NCBI RefSeq assembly: GCF_000986865.1
Contig: NZ_LAVS01000012.1
Coordinates: 1-64,000 of the forward strand
Direction of reading: 5' to 3'
DNA: 64,000 nucleotides
Origin: Rheinheimera mesophila
GTDB lineage: Bacteria > Pseudomonadota > Gammaproteobacteria > Enterobacterales > Alteromonadaceae
The position numbers were made by a program, and so were the translations under genes. Numbering within the stretch: position 1 is the stretch's first letter; every line of letters begins with the position of its first letter. Below are positions 51,706-59,892 of this stretch, piece by piece. The notes beneath the pieces are model-generated. The model did not search any database, was not told the origin of the DNA, and saw only the letters and a program-made list of their open reading frames with translations.

Positions 51706-54096
51706 ATGACGCACAACAGCCAGAAGTATGCTTTAAGCGCCGAACACTTAGGCCCACAATTGGATAAAAACCTGATCCAGCAAGCGCTGGACGTGACAGG
51801 TTTATCCAGCACTTTTATTGGCCAGGACAGAGCCAAAGCGGCATTAAATTTTGCCATCGGCATGGATATGCCGGGCTATAACCTTTATGTGATGGGCGAA
51901 CCGGCGTTAGGCCGTTACACCTTAGTGCAGGATATTCTGCAGCAAGCCGCCAGCGAAAAAGCCACGCCGGATGACTGGTGTTATATCAATAACTTTGACG
52001 ATGAACGTATTCCGGGCACCTTACGTTTAGTGCCAGGCGAAGGCAAAGTGCTGGTGAAAAAGGTCGAAGCCTTAATCGATGAGCTTTTAGATACCTTCCC
52101 GGCTGCTTTTGATAACCCGGGTTATCAGCGCAAGAAAAAAGCCATTCATCAGGCCTTTGACGACAAATACGAAGCCGCTATTGCCTTGGTAGAGCGTAAA
52201 GCTTTAGAGCAGCAAGTGGTGCTGTACGAAGAAAACGGCGCCGTCAGCTTTTCGCCTGTGGTGGATGGTAAAGCACTGGACGATAGTGAGTTTGCTAATT
52301 TGTCGGAAGAAAAACGCCAGTTTTTCTATGATTTAGTCTCAGAGCTGGAAACCATACTGAACGAGCAATTGCTGGAACTCCCGCAGTGGAAACGTGAACT
52401 GTCTGAAAACCTACGCGCATTACGCCGTGACACCATAGAACAAGCCATTAAGCCGTTGCTGAAGCAACTGGAACATGACTATTCAGGCGAACTCGGTGTA
52501 TTACGTTATCTGCGTGAAATGAAGCCAGCTTTAGTCAAAGCCATGCTGGAGTTGCTGCCGGAAGAAGCGGAAAGTGACAAGCTGGAAGAGCTGGATATCC
52601 GCAGCATTTTTGTCGGCGATTTTGTACCTAATGTACTGATGCATCACGAATTGATGGATGGCGCGCCTATTATTTTTGAGCCCAACCCAAGCTATGGCAA
52701 TTTATTTGGCCGGGTGGAATACAGCTCGATGCAAGGCTCTTTGTACACCAACTATCGGATGATCCGCCCCGGTGCTTTGCATAAAGCCAATGGTGGTTAT
52801 CTGGTGTTGGATGCTGACCGGTTATTGTCACAGCCCGGCGTTTGGGATGCACTCAAGCTGGCACTGAAAACCGGCGAAATAGTGATCGACACCTTAAGCG
52901 ATCATGCCGTCACCAACTCGACCATTATTACGCCCAAGGCGATACCGCTGAGTGTCAAAGTGGTGCTTTTGGGCTCGCGGGATTTGTATTATCTGGTGCA
53001 GGACGTGGATGATGAATTTAACGAGCTGTTCCGGGTGTTAGCCGACTTTGAGCATTATTTGCCGTTTAACGAGCAGACAGTGCGGTATATGTCGCTGCAA
53101 ATTCAGGATCAAATTCAGCAAATGGAGATGGAAACCTTGTCCGCCTGCGGTTTAAAGCAGTTGCTGAACTTCAGCTTCCGTCAGGCTGAACATCAGCGCA
53201 AACTCTCAGCCCGTTTTGCCGAGGTGCTGGAGCTGGTGCGTGAGGCCTGTTTTTACGCGGCTCAGCATGACTCAACCGAACTGCGTGCCGAACATGTGCA
53301 AATGGCGCTGGAAGGCAAACAATACCGCACAGGCCGCATCAGCGAGTCCTTTTTGGAAGATATTCAGGAAGGCCAGATTTTAATCGACACAGACGACTGG
53401 GCGGTGGGCAAAATTAACGGCTTAACCGTACTGGAGATTGGTGATACAGCTTTTGGTACGCCAGCCCGCATCAGTACCACAGTGTTCGCTGGATCCACTG
53501 GTGTAGTGGATATTGAACGCGAAGTCGAGCTGGGTAAATCCATTCACTCCAAAGGGGTGATGCTGTTAACCGGCTATTTGGGTGCTAAATATGCGCAGCA
53601 TTTTCCGCTGACCCTGTCAGCCAATATTGCCATGGAGCAATCCTACGGCTTAATAGATGGCGATAGCGCCTCTTTGGCTGAGGTCTGTGCGCTGATTTCG
53701 GCTATTGCGGACATTCCTATTACCCAAAGTCTGGCGGTGACAGGTTCTATTAACCAGCATGGTCAGGTACAGGCTATAGGTGGCGTCAACGAAAAAATTG
53801 AAGGCTTCTTCCGTTTGTGTCAGTCCCGTGGTTTAACCGGCAAACAAGGCTGTATTATTCCGGCCAGTAATCAGCTCAATCTGGTGCTGAATGACGAAGT
53901 GATCAAAGCGGTAGAGCAGGGCCAATTCCATATTTATGTGGTCAAAGGGGTGGATGAAGCGCTGGAACTGTTGATGGATATGCCGGCTGGTGAGCGCAAC
54001 AGCAAAGGCCAGTATCCAAAACGTACCATCAATTATCTGGCGCTGCGCCGTCTGGAAGAAATCGCCGAGATAGTCAACGGTTCATCTGACAGCTAA
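51706..54096 (+). CDS. Lon-family ATP-dependent protease (LonB-like, AAA_32)
   Basis: A cytoplasmic protease-like protein of 796 aa, longer than E. coli YcbZ/LonH (about 586 aa). An N-terminal AAA region is followed by a coiled-coil insertion (about 150-270) and a C-terminal Lon protease domain. The catalytic dyad is Ser654 in GDSAS and Lys697 in NEKIEGF, 43 residues apart as in Lon. The P-loop is degenerate: GEPALGRYT at 64-72 has Arg where Lys is expected. Family members often keep this altered loop, so the protein may still be active. Confidence 0.9.
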   Translation: MTHNSQKYALSAEHLGPQLDKNLIQQALDVTGLSSTFIGQDRAKAALNFAIGMDMPGYNLYVMGEPALGRYTLVQDILQQAASEKATPDDWCYINNFDDERIPGTLRLVPGEGKVLVKKVEALIDELLDTFPAAFDNPGYQRKKKAIHQAFDDKYEAAIALVERKALEQQVVLYEENGAVSFSPVVDGKALDDSEFANLSEEKRQFFYDLVSELETILNEQLLELPQWKRELSENLRALRRDTIEQAIKPLLKQLEHDYSGELGVLRYLREMKPALVKAMLELLPEEAESDKLEELDIRSIFVGDFVPNVLMHHELMDGAPIIFEPNPSYGNLFGRVEYSSMQGSLYTNYRMIRPGALHKANGGYLVLDADRLLSQPGVWDALKLALKTGEIVIDTLSDHAVTNSTIITPKAIPLSVKVVLLGSRDLYYLVQDVDDEFNELFRVLADFEHYLPFNEQTVRYMSLQIQDQIQQMEMETLSACGLKQLLNFSFRQAEHQRKLSARFAEVLELVREACFYAAQHDSTELRAEHVQMALEGKQYRTGRISESFLEDIQEGQILIDTDDWAVGKINGLTVLEIGDTAFGTPARISTTVFAGSTGVVDIEREVELGKSIHSKGVMLLTGYLGAKYAQHFPLTLSANIAMEQSYGLIDGDSASLAEVCALISAIADIPITQSLAVTGSINQHGQVQAIGGVNEKIEGFFRLCQSRGLTGKQGCIIPASNQLNLVLNDEVIKAVEQGQFHIYVVKGVDEALELLMDMPAGERNSKGQYPKRTINYLALRRLEEIAEIVNGSSDS

Positions 54097-54171
54097 CCTG
54101 CCGGGTCAGAGCTATCAGCGCTGATCCGCAAATCTTAGGTTTCCTCTACTCCACATTTGAAGAGAAAAAAC

Positions 54172-54861
54172 GTGAAAGCTTTTAACTGGATTTTATTCGA
54201 CGCCGACGAAACCTTGTTTCATTTTGATGCTTATGCAGGTTTGCAGTTGCTGTTTAAAGGCTACGGCGTCGATTTTACGGAGCAGCATTTTCAAGACTAT
54301 CAGGCGCTCAATCAGCCACTCTGGCTGCAGTATCAAAGTGGTGAAATCAGTGCAAAACACTTGCAGGAACAACGCTTTAGTTATTGGGGTGAACAATTAA
54401 ATGTCGCGCCTGCAGTACTCAATGCTGGTTTTTTGCAGGCGATGGCCGAAGTTTGTACCCCTTTGCCTGGTGCTGTCAGTTTACTTAATGCACTTCAGGG
54501 TAAAGTTAAATTAGGCATTATCACCAATGGTTTTACTGACTTACAGCAAATCCGGTTAGAGCGTACCGGCTTACATAACCACTTTGATATTCTGGTGATT
54601 TCTGAACAGGTTGGGGTGGCGAAACCTCATCCGCAAATTTTTGCTCACGCCAAAGCGCTGATGGCAAACCCTGATCCAGACACTGTACTGATGGTGGGCG
54701 ATAACCCGATAGCGGACATCAAAGGTGGCAAAGAGGCTGGTTTTTATACCTGCTGGCTGAATCGTTTTGGTGCGACTTTGCCCACAGGTATTACAGCGGA
54801 TTTGGAAGTGCAGTCCTTGGCCCAGTTGGAAGCTGCACTTTGTGCTTGTTTGGCTGATTAG
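54172..54861 (+). CDS. yjjG: Pyrimidine 5'-nucleotidase YjjG (HAD family)
   Basis: Dephosphorylates pyrimidine nucleoside monophosphates, with house-cleaning activity on modified ones in E. coli. The 229-aa protein matches E. coli YjjG along its length. HAD motif I is DADETLF, motif II is ITNGF, Lys is in VAKPHP, and the acidic motif is MVGDNPIADI. I start at the GTG 54172 (MKAFNWILF), because the upstream residues from the TTG at 54157 are absent in E. coli YjjG. Confidence 0.94.
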   Translation: MKAFNWILFDADETLFHFDAYAGLQLLFKGYGVDFTEQHFQDYQALNQPLWLQYQSGEISAKHLQEQRFSYWGEQLNVAPAVLNAGFLQAMAEVCTPLPGAVSLLNALQGKVKLGIITNGFTDLQQIRLERTGLHNHFDILVISEQVGVAKPHPQIFAHAKALMANPDPDTVLMVGDNPIADIKGGKEAGFYTCWLNRFGATLPTGITADLEVQSLAQLEAALCACLAD

Positions 54862-55127
54862 AACATAGATCTGAGTTTATCGCTGAACCATAAAGCCGCA
54901 ACAAATGCCGGTGTTGCTACCAGTTGCAGCAGCCAGAGCCCAGCTTTTTGTGCTTTATTCAGTGGGCCAAAACGCTGGATCAGTGTAAAAAGACTAACCA
55001 GCGCCAGCAGGTAACAGGCCAGTGGCAAAAACCAGCCCTTGCTATAACTGCAAGCCATGGTAAAGGCAAGAGTTGCAGCTATAGTGGTGGCCAGATGCCA
55101 TTGGGTTGAAGCTGTTATTGATTTCAT
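54858..55127 (-). CDS. Small membrane protein of unknown function
   Basis: An 89-aa protein with about two to three hydrophobic segments (near 12-30, 33-50 and 62-80). I recognise no family. AAGGA upstream supports the start at 55127; the longer frame to 55190 does not look coding. It is convergent with yjjG and overlaps it by 4 bp. Confidence 0.7.
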   Translation of the reverse strand: MKSITASTQWHLATTIAATLAFTMACSYSKGWFLPLACYLLALVSLFTLIQRFGPLNKAQKAGLWLLQLVATPAFVAALWFSDKLRSMF

Positions 55128-55291
55128 ATCTGAGTCCTTGGTTTTTGTTGCACTAACTTGCGTTAAAACAAAGACACTACAACAGCTCAAACTGTGACAA
55201 AGTTTTTTAAATAATTTTCAAAATGGGGCAGCATCCCTGCCAGACGCCCCGAAACTCCTGAATGTTATACTCTTATACCCAATGCTGCTTT

Positions 55292-55954
55292 TCAGGCCGT
55301 AATATGTACGGCTGAGCCGGACTGAGAAGTTACTTTGGCCATGCCACCATAAGTTTCCATCAACTGCTGCATAGTGCGGCTGAGTAACTTACTGATGCTT
55401 TCATTGCTGTCTGAGCTGGTGCTGACCTGACCGGTTAAAGACGAAGAGTCAGTACGTTGACTCTCTCTGAAACTTCTGGCCTCCTGCATCGTCACTTTGC
55501 CATCTCCATCGCTGTCAGCACTGTCAAAGTTGTCCAATAAAGATTGCAGGCCTGCAGTGGACTTTTGCTCTTCCTGTTCTACCCCCTGCAGCATAGCGGT
55601 CAGCTCGTCTTTAGACAGGCCACTGTCCTCTGGTGGCGCTGGCCTTTTTCCAATAGTGCCCTGAGCGCTGTACAGCAGATTGCTAAAGTTATCGCTGAAC
55701 TCTGTACTGGTCAGTTGACCATCACCATCCGAATCCAAAGCGCTAAACAGCTCTTGGCTTTTGGTGCTGGCATCGTCGTTTTGCAGGCCAGTTAATAAGC
55801 TTGAGAAATCGCTTTGTTCTAAATAGCCTTTGTTTTCACTGTCTAATTTACCGAATAAATGACCTGCAGCTTCAGTCAGTTGTTCCTTACTGAGTTGCGG
55901 CCTGGTGGCGTACCCCGTGCTGTATGCACTTGGGGTTGAGAATTGAATATTCAT
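55292..55954 (-). CDS. EF-hand calcium-binding protein
   Basis: A 220-aa protein without a classical signal peptide or membrane segment. Three loops fit the EF-hand pattern: DSENKGYLEQSDF (about 38-50), DSDGDGQLTSTEF (about 73-85) and DSDGDGKVTMQEA (about 153-165). The last two have all usual ligand positions; the first is weaker. The long Ser/Gln-rich C-terminal part is not recognisable. GGAGA lies upstream of the ATG. Calcium binding is likely; the role is unknown. Confidence 0.88.
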   Translation of the reverse strand: MNIQFSTPSAYSTGYATRPQLSKEQLTEAAGHLFGKLDSENKGYLEQSDFSSLLTGLQNDDASTKSQELFSALDSDGDGQLTSTEFSDNFSNLLYSAQGTIGKRPAPPEDSGLSKDELTAMLQGVEQEEQKSTAGLQSLLDNFDSADSDGDGKVTMQEARSFRESQRTDSSSLTGQVSTSSDSNESISKLLSRTMQQLMETYGGMAKVTSQSGSAVHITA

Positions 55955-56295
55955 TGTTGTTCTCCATCAAACACGACCGGGATTGATCGCCCCAATACGG
56001 CTGCAAAGGGCCGACCAAAACAGGTTTAGATTTGTGTTTTGCTGGTAAAGTTGAGTAAGGAACAGTGAATCGAACCGGGTAAACAGGCCTGATGTTTTGA
56101 TAAAAGTGGTGAAAATCTGGCTGAGCACGACAGTTTTTTGTCATCCATCAGACAGGAGGCAAAGTTTTGCCTGTGTTTTCGCCGCTCTGCAAGCCTGAGT
56201 GCAATTTGCGGCTAAGCTCTGTACTATCGGTTGTTAAGTCTAAAATTGAATCGCAACAACAGGTGCGTTGTGGCGGCGAAAGAATGGAGTAACTC
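55955..56295. other. Divergent intergenic region
   Basis: A 341-bp spacer between the EF-hand gene and the DUF2959 gene. A near-palindrome AGGCAAAGTTTTGCCT is at 56157-56172. Both promoters should lie here, but I cannot assign them with confidence. No gene is visible. Confidence 0.5.
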
Positions 56296-56940
56296 ATGCG
56301 TCAAATCTCTGTAGCACTGCTGATGAGTCTGAGTCTGGCGGCTTGCCAGCAGGCGTATTACGCCACCATGGAAAAATTTGGTGTAGAAAAACGGGAAATA
56401 TTGGTCGACAGAGTCAAAGATGCCCGTGATGCCCAGGTTGAGGGGCAACAGCAGTTTAAAGATGCTTTGGATGAACTCAGTCAACTGCTGAAGTTTCATG
56501 GCGGCGATTTACAGCAGAAATACGAAGAGCTGGACGCTGAGTATCAGCAAAGCGTCAAAGCCGCACAACTGGTGAGCAGTCGTATTAACAAAGTGGAATC
56601 CGTAGCGGATGCCTTATTCAGTGAATGGCGTGATGAATTAGATCAGTACCAAAGCGCCAGTTTAAAAGCGCAAAGTAAACAGAAACTGATCACGACAGAA
56701 AAGCAGTTTGACCTGCTGTTGAAAAAGATGCGATCTGCTGAGAAGAAAATGCAACCAGTACTGAACATCATGCACGATAACGTACTGTTTTTAAAGCATA
56801 ACTTAAATGCCAAAGCCATAGGCTCCATTCAGACAGATTTTGCCGGTTTACAGCAGGATGTCAGCAGCCTGATCAGTGAAATGAACAAAGCCATCGCCGA
56901 TTCGAATAAGTTTATTGCTCAGATGCAGTCGGACGCCTGA
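56296..56940 (+). CDS. DUF2959 family lipoprotein
   Basis: A 214-aa predicted lipoprotein: the signal ends SLAAC with Cys17 as the lipidation site. The rest is almost all helical and likely coiled coil, with the family-like opening YYATMEKFGVEKREILVDRV. The family is common in marine gammaproteobacteria and of unknown function. It converges on a periplasmic binding-protein gene, overlapping it by 29 bp. Confidence 0.88.
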   Translation: MRQISVALLMSLSLAACQQAYYATMEKFGVEKREILVDRVKDARDAQVEGQQQFKDALDELSQLLKFHGGDLQQKYEELDAEYQQSVKAAQLVSSRINKVESVADALFSEWRDELDQYQSASLKAQSKQKLITTEKQFDLLLKKMRSAEKKMQPVLNIMHDNVLFLKHNLNAKAIGSIQTDFAGLQQDVSSLISEMNKAIADSNKFIAQMQSDA

Positions 56941-57658
56941 GTCGCTTTTTCAGCAACAGATCAAACTGCTGTACGCAGCTTTGGGAGATGGTTTTTTTGC
57001 TGAGCATCAGATGTATGCTGCTTTGATGCAATAAGAAAGGCAACACTCTGAGGCTGGAGAGTTCTTTGTGTTGATGAATATGGAACAGGGCCACTTTGTG
57101 ATCCACGATCGAAAATTGAGCACGGCCCTGAGCCACCATCTGTAAGCGTCTGAACTCCTCAGCCACATGAAACAACCGGCTTTTGCCTTTGTTCTGTTTA
57201 AACTGTTCAAAATCCTCACCGTAGTAGCCTGCTGTATTGACAGCTCCCGACCATTGTTTGGCGGCCAACTGATAAAAATCTGCTTTGCTTGTTAACTCTG
57301 GCTGCTGTGTCAGTAAGTCTTCGTTGAGCACTGCAGTGATGTTTTCTTGCCGGTATGGCAGGGAAAAGTAGGCGTAGGCTGCACGTTCTTCGGTGTAGGA
57401 GGCTGCAAATATCAGGTCCAGTTCACCTTGTTGAAGTTGTTGCAAAGCCCGTTGCTCTGACATTTTGATCAATTGCAAAGAACTGCCAAGCTGAACCGCC
57501 AGAGTTCTGATCAGCTCAATATCTGTACCGGTAACAATGTCATCGACAAGCTGCACGTAAGGCAACCAGTCATTGTTATAGGCCATTCGTAGCGGTGAGG
57601 GACAAGCGGCATAGGCCTGCATGCTGATAAGGACGAGGCCTGATAACAGATACTTCAT
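56912..57658 (-). CDS. Periplasmic solute-binding protein, SBP_bac_3 type
   Basis: A 248-aa secreted protein with a signal peptide cleaved after about residue 17 (QAYA) and a fold resembling amino-acid-binding proteins (PF00497): GTDIELIRTLAVQLG and GELDLIFAASYTEER. No permease or ATPase is next to it, so it may act as a stand-alone sensor or be an orphan. The C-terminus overlaps the DUF2959 gene. Confidence 0.85.
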   Translation of the reverse strand: MKYLLSGLVLISMQAYAACPSPLRMAYNNDWLPYVQLVDDIVTGTDIELIRTLAVQLGSSLQLIKMSEQRALQQLQQGELDLIFAASYTEERAAYAYFSLPYRQENITAVLNEDLLTQQPELTSKADFYQLAAKQWSGAVNTAGYYGEDFEQFKQNKGKSRLFHVAEEFRRLQMVAQGRAQFSIVDHKVALFHIHQHKELSSLRVLPFLLHQSSIHLMLSKKTISQSCVQQFDLLLKKRLRRPTASEQ

Positions 57659-57729
57659 TGACTAAATCTCTGATACTGTCTGTGCTGTCTATGCTCAGAC
57701 TATAGTCAAAAATTCAGCCTTTGTAAGAT

Positions 57730-58206
57730 TCAACCCTGAGGTACAGCCGTTGCTGGTGGCGCAGGTTTTAACAATTCGAGTTGGGCTTTGGCTTGTTGCT
57801 CTTCATCTTTTTGTTTTATCCGCACTAAGGAGGCGTAAAACTGAGCGGCGGTAAAGGACTGAGTAGATTGGATCAGGTCGCTGACATCAGCGGTACTTTG
57901 CTGCAACATCTGTTGAAAAATCACCAGATGGCCATTCCTTTGCAACAAAGGTGCTAAGTTTGTCTCCTCAGCGCCATCTCTGATGGTGTAATACTTCAAT
58001 AATAACTCAGCTCTGGCAGCCAATGTCAGTACAGGAGCGTCTGCGGCCCGGGCCGGGCTGGTTGTGGTCGGTTTTTGTGCGGTCTGGACAGGCTTTTGTT
58101 CTGGCTGCACTTCAGTTTGAGTCAGAGAATTAAACAAAAAAGCGGAGACAATTAAACCACTAAACAAACCCCAGAAATAACTTAATAATGGTGTGGGCTT
58201 ATACAT
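57730..58206 (-). CDS. Membrane-anchored protein of unknown function
   Basis: A 158-aa protein with one N-terminal membrane segment (about 8-26), a Pro/Thr/Gln-rich linker (about 30-58) and a small helical domain that would face the periplasm. I recognise no family. The layout resembles bitopic envelope proteins. It lies between the binding-protein and cyanophycinase-like genes, all on the minus strand. Confidence 0.75.
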   Translation of the reverse strand: MYKPTPLLSYFWGLFSGLIVSAFLFNSLTQTEVQPEQKPVQTAQKPTTTSPARAADAPVLTLAARAELLLKYYTIRDGAEETNLAPLLQRNGHLVIFQQMLQQSTADVSDLIQSTQSFTAAQFYASLVRIKQKDEEQQAKAQLELLKPAPPATAVPQG

Positions 58207-58318
58207 AACAACCTGTCCGGATACGTCTTAACAAAAAAAGAGTGGCGTGATTATAACGTCCTAAGCTAGCACGGATGCAAACTTTTATCCGTTTTTCCCC
58301 AAGTGAACACAGAATAAC

Positions 58319-58342
58319 GCCGGATATCTGCCACTATCCGGC
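58319..58342 (-). terminator. Hairpin after the cyanophycinase-like gene
   Basis: GCCGGATA/TATCCGGC, a perfect 8-bp stem with an 8-nt loop, lies 7 bp past the stop codon on the minus strand. The following T run is weak. Confidence 0.6.
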
Positions 58343-58349
58343 CCATTGT

Positions 58350-59618
58350 TCAGTGTTGTGGTTTTAAGTCAATTTGGATCCGGCCCGGCACTATATCCAG
58401 ACGAACCTGATAAGCACTACTGTTGTCTTTGAGTCCATCCAGATACTGCCAATACCCCAGAGTTTTTTCATCTTTACTGAAGGTTAATTCAAACACCAGT
58501 CCATTGCCTTGATGCAGGTAGCTGACCGCCTCATTGGCGCCTTTGTTGTCGGTTAGTTCAAAGGTAATAAAGTCTTTCAGGCGGGTATTAGCACTAAAAA
58601 CTCCGGACATAACAGGCCGCGGATGATCGCCGTACTCGGCCCCTGTGGTTTTGACTTTAGCCGGGTGCGGCAGGAGTTGGTGGCTGTTCATATCGTACTG
58701 ATCTCCTCCTTGCAGATAACTCAGGCGGATATTTTCCATCTGCAATCCCAGTGGGTTACTGATTTTTTTGGCCTGCCGTAAATCAATCACAGTGACACCA
58801 CCTGAACCTAAGGCCTGAAATTGCCGGGTTTTGGCCTGATAGAACAAGGCTGAATCTTCGTCGACACCAAAACCCAGAGCCGAACCTGAGCCTTGCTCTG
58901 CCACCGCCACAATCAGGCGACCAAAACGGGCTCTGCGGTCAAAGTGCTGATCAATCACACCTTCAGGGAAAAAACCTAAACCAGTACGTAATTGCAGTGG
59001 TTCATCTGAGGTTTCATTAACAACAGTATCAGATGATGCCACTGCTCTGGCTAAGGCGGTCCAGGACGACCCTGACGCGATCATAGTGTCGCTCATTATT
59101 GCAGCACCGGCACTGGTCCCTCCGACAATACCGCCCCTCTGATAGAGTTGCCAGACAGCATCCAGAACGGGGCTGTTGTTGCCATCAGGTTTTAAGCTAT
59201 CTACCAGATGGTTTTGATCACCACCTAAAAACCAGACTGCTGTAGCTTGTTGTATCTGCGCTGCGAGTTTTGGATCAGTGGCGTTGTTTTGCCATAAAGA
59301 TTCATCTTCTGCGGTACTTTTGTCGTCTTTTACCGCAATAGGCAATAGTTGGACCTGTTGCTCTGGCACTCCATACCGAGCTAAATCCTGCTGAAACTGG
59401 CGAAAGTATTTCACTGGCTGACTGCTGGCGGTCGGGATCACCACAACTCTGGCTTGTTCTGTGCCACCTGCACTTTGGATAAATTGCTGATAGACAGCTT
59501 GATTAGAGCTGGCTAAGGCACCGCCTACGATCATCAACTGCCCCTGAGGCTGCTGTTTTGCCCATAAAAAGGCACTGCTCAGGCTCAGACCAAGAGCCAG
59601 CAGGTAAGGTATTTTCAT
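58350..59618 (-). CDS. Secreted cyanophycinase-like peptidase (family S51)
   Basis: A predicted serine peptidase of the cyanophycinase group, which cleaves beta-Asp-Arg dipeptides from cyanophycin. The 422-aa protein has a signal peptide (about 1-20), LMIVGGAL near the N-terminus, LGGDQNHL, and the nucleophile elbow GGTSAGAA with Ser169. The C-terminal 120 residues are an extra domain absent from short cyanophycinases. No cyanophycin synthetase is in this window, so the substrate may be external cyanophycin or another isopeptide. Confidence 0.87.
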   Translation of the reverse strand: MKIPYLLALGLSLSSAFLWAKQQPQGQLMIVGGALASSNQAVYQQFIQSAGGTEQARVVVIPTASSQPVKYFRQFQQDLARYGVPEQQVQLLPIAVKDDKSTAEDESLWQNNATDPKLAAQIQQATAVWFLGGDQNHLVDSLKPDGNNSPVLDAVWQLYQRGGIVGGTSAGAAIMSDTMIASGSSWTALARAVASSDTVVNETSDEPLQLRTGLGFFPEGVIDQHFDRRARFGRLIVAVAEQGSGSALGFGVDEDSALFYQAKTRQFQALGSGGVTVIDLRQAKKISNPLGLQMENIRLSYLQGGDQYDMNSHQLLPHPAKVKTTGAEYGDHPRPVMSGVFSANTRLKDFITFELTDNKGANEAVSYLHQGNGLVFELTFSKDEKTLGYWQYLDGLKDNSSAYQVRLDIVPGRIQIDLKPQH

Positions 59619-59892
59619 CGGGTTATGCTCCGTTTTTTGCTTTATTGACCGAATATGATCTGCTTCATCTGTTGCCCTTATCCCTTGTCTTAGTGGTGGG
59701 GATTTTTATTCGATATCGCAAAGCAACAGCCCGAGCATAACAAAAGCAAGCGGGCTCTCAAAGCAACAAAATCCTCTGGCTGACTAAGAGCGGTGAAATA
59801 CTGAGCAAACACTCGTCATTCCAACAGATGCGGTTACAGAGCCGGATTGGCCCTGATATAGTGGCTGGATAAACTCAGAATGTGGTGACCAG

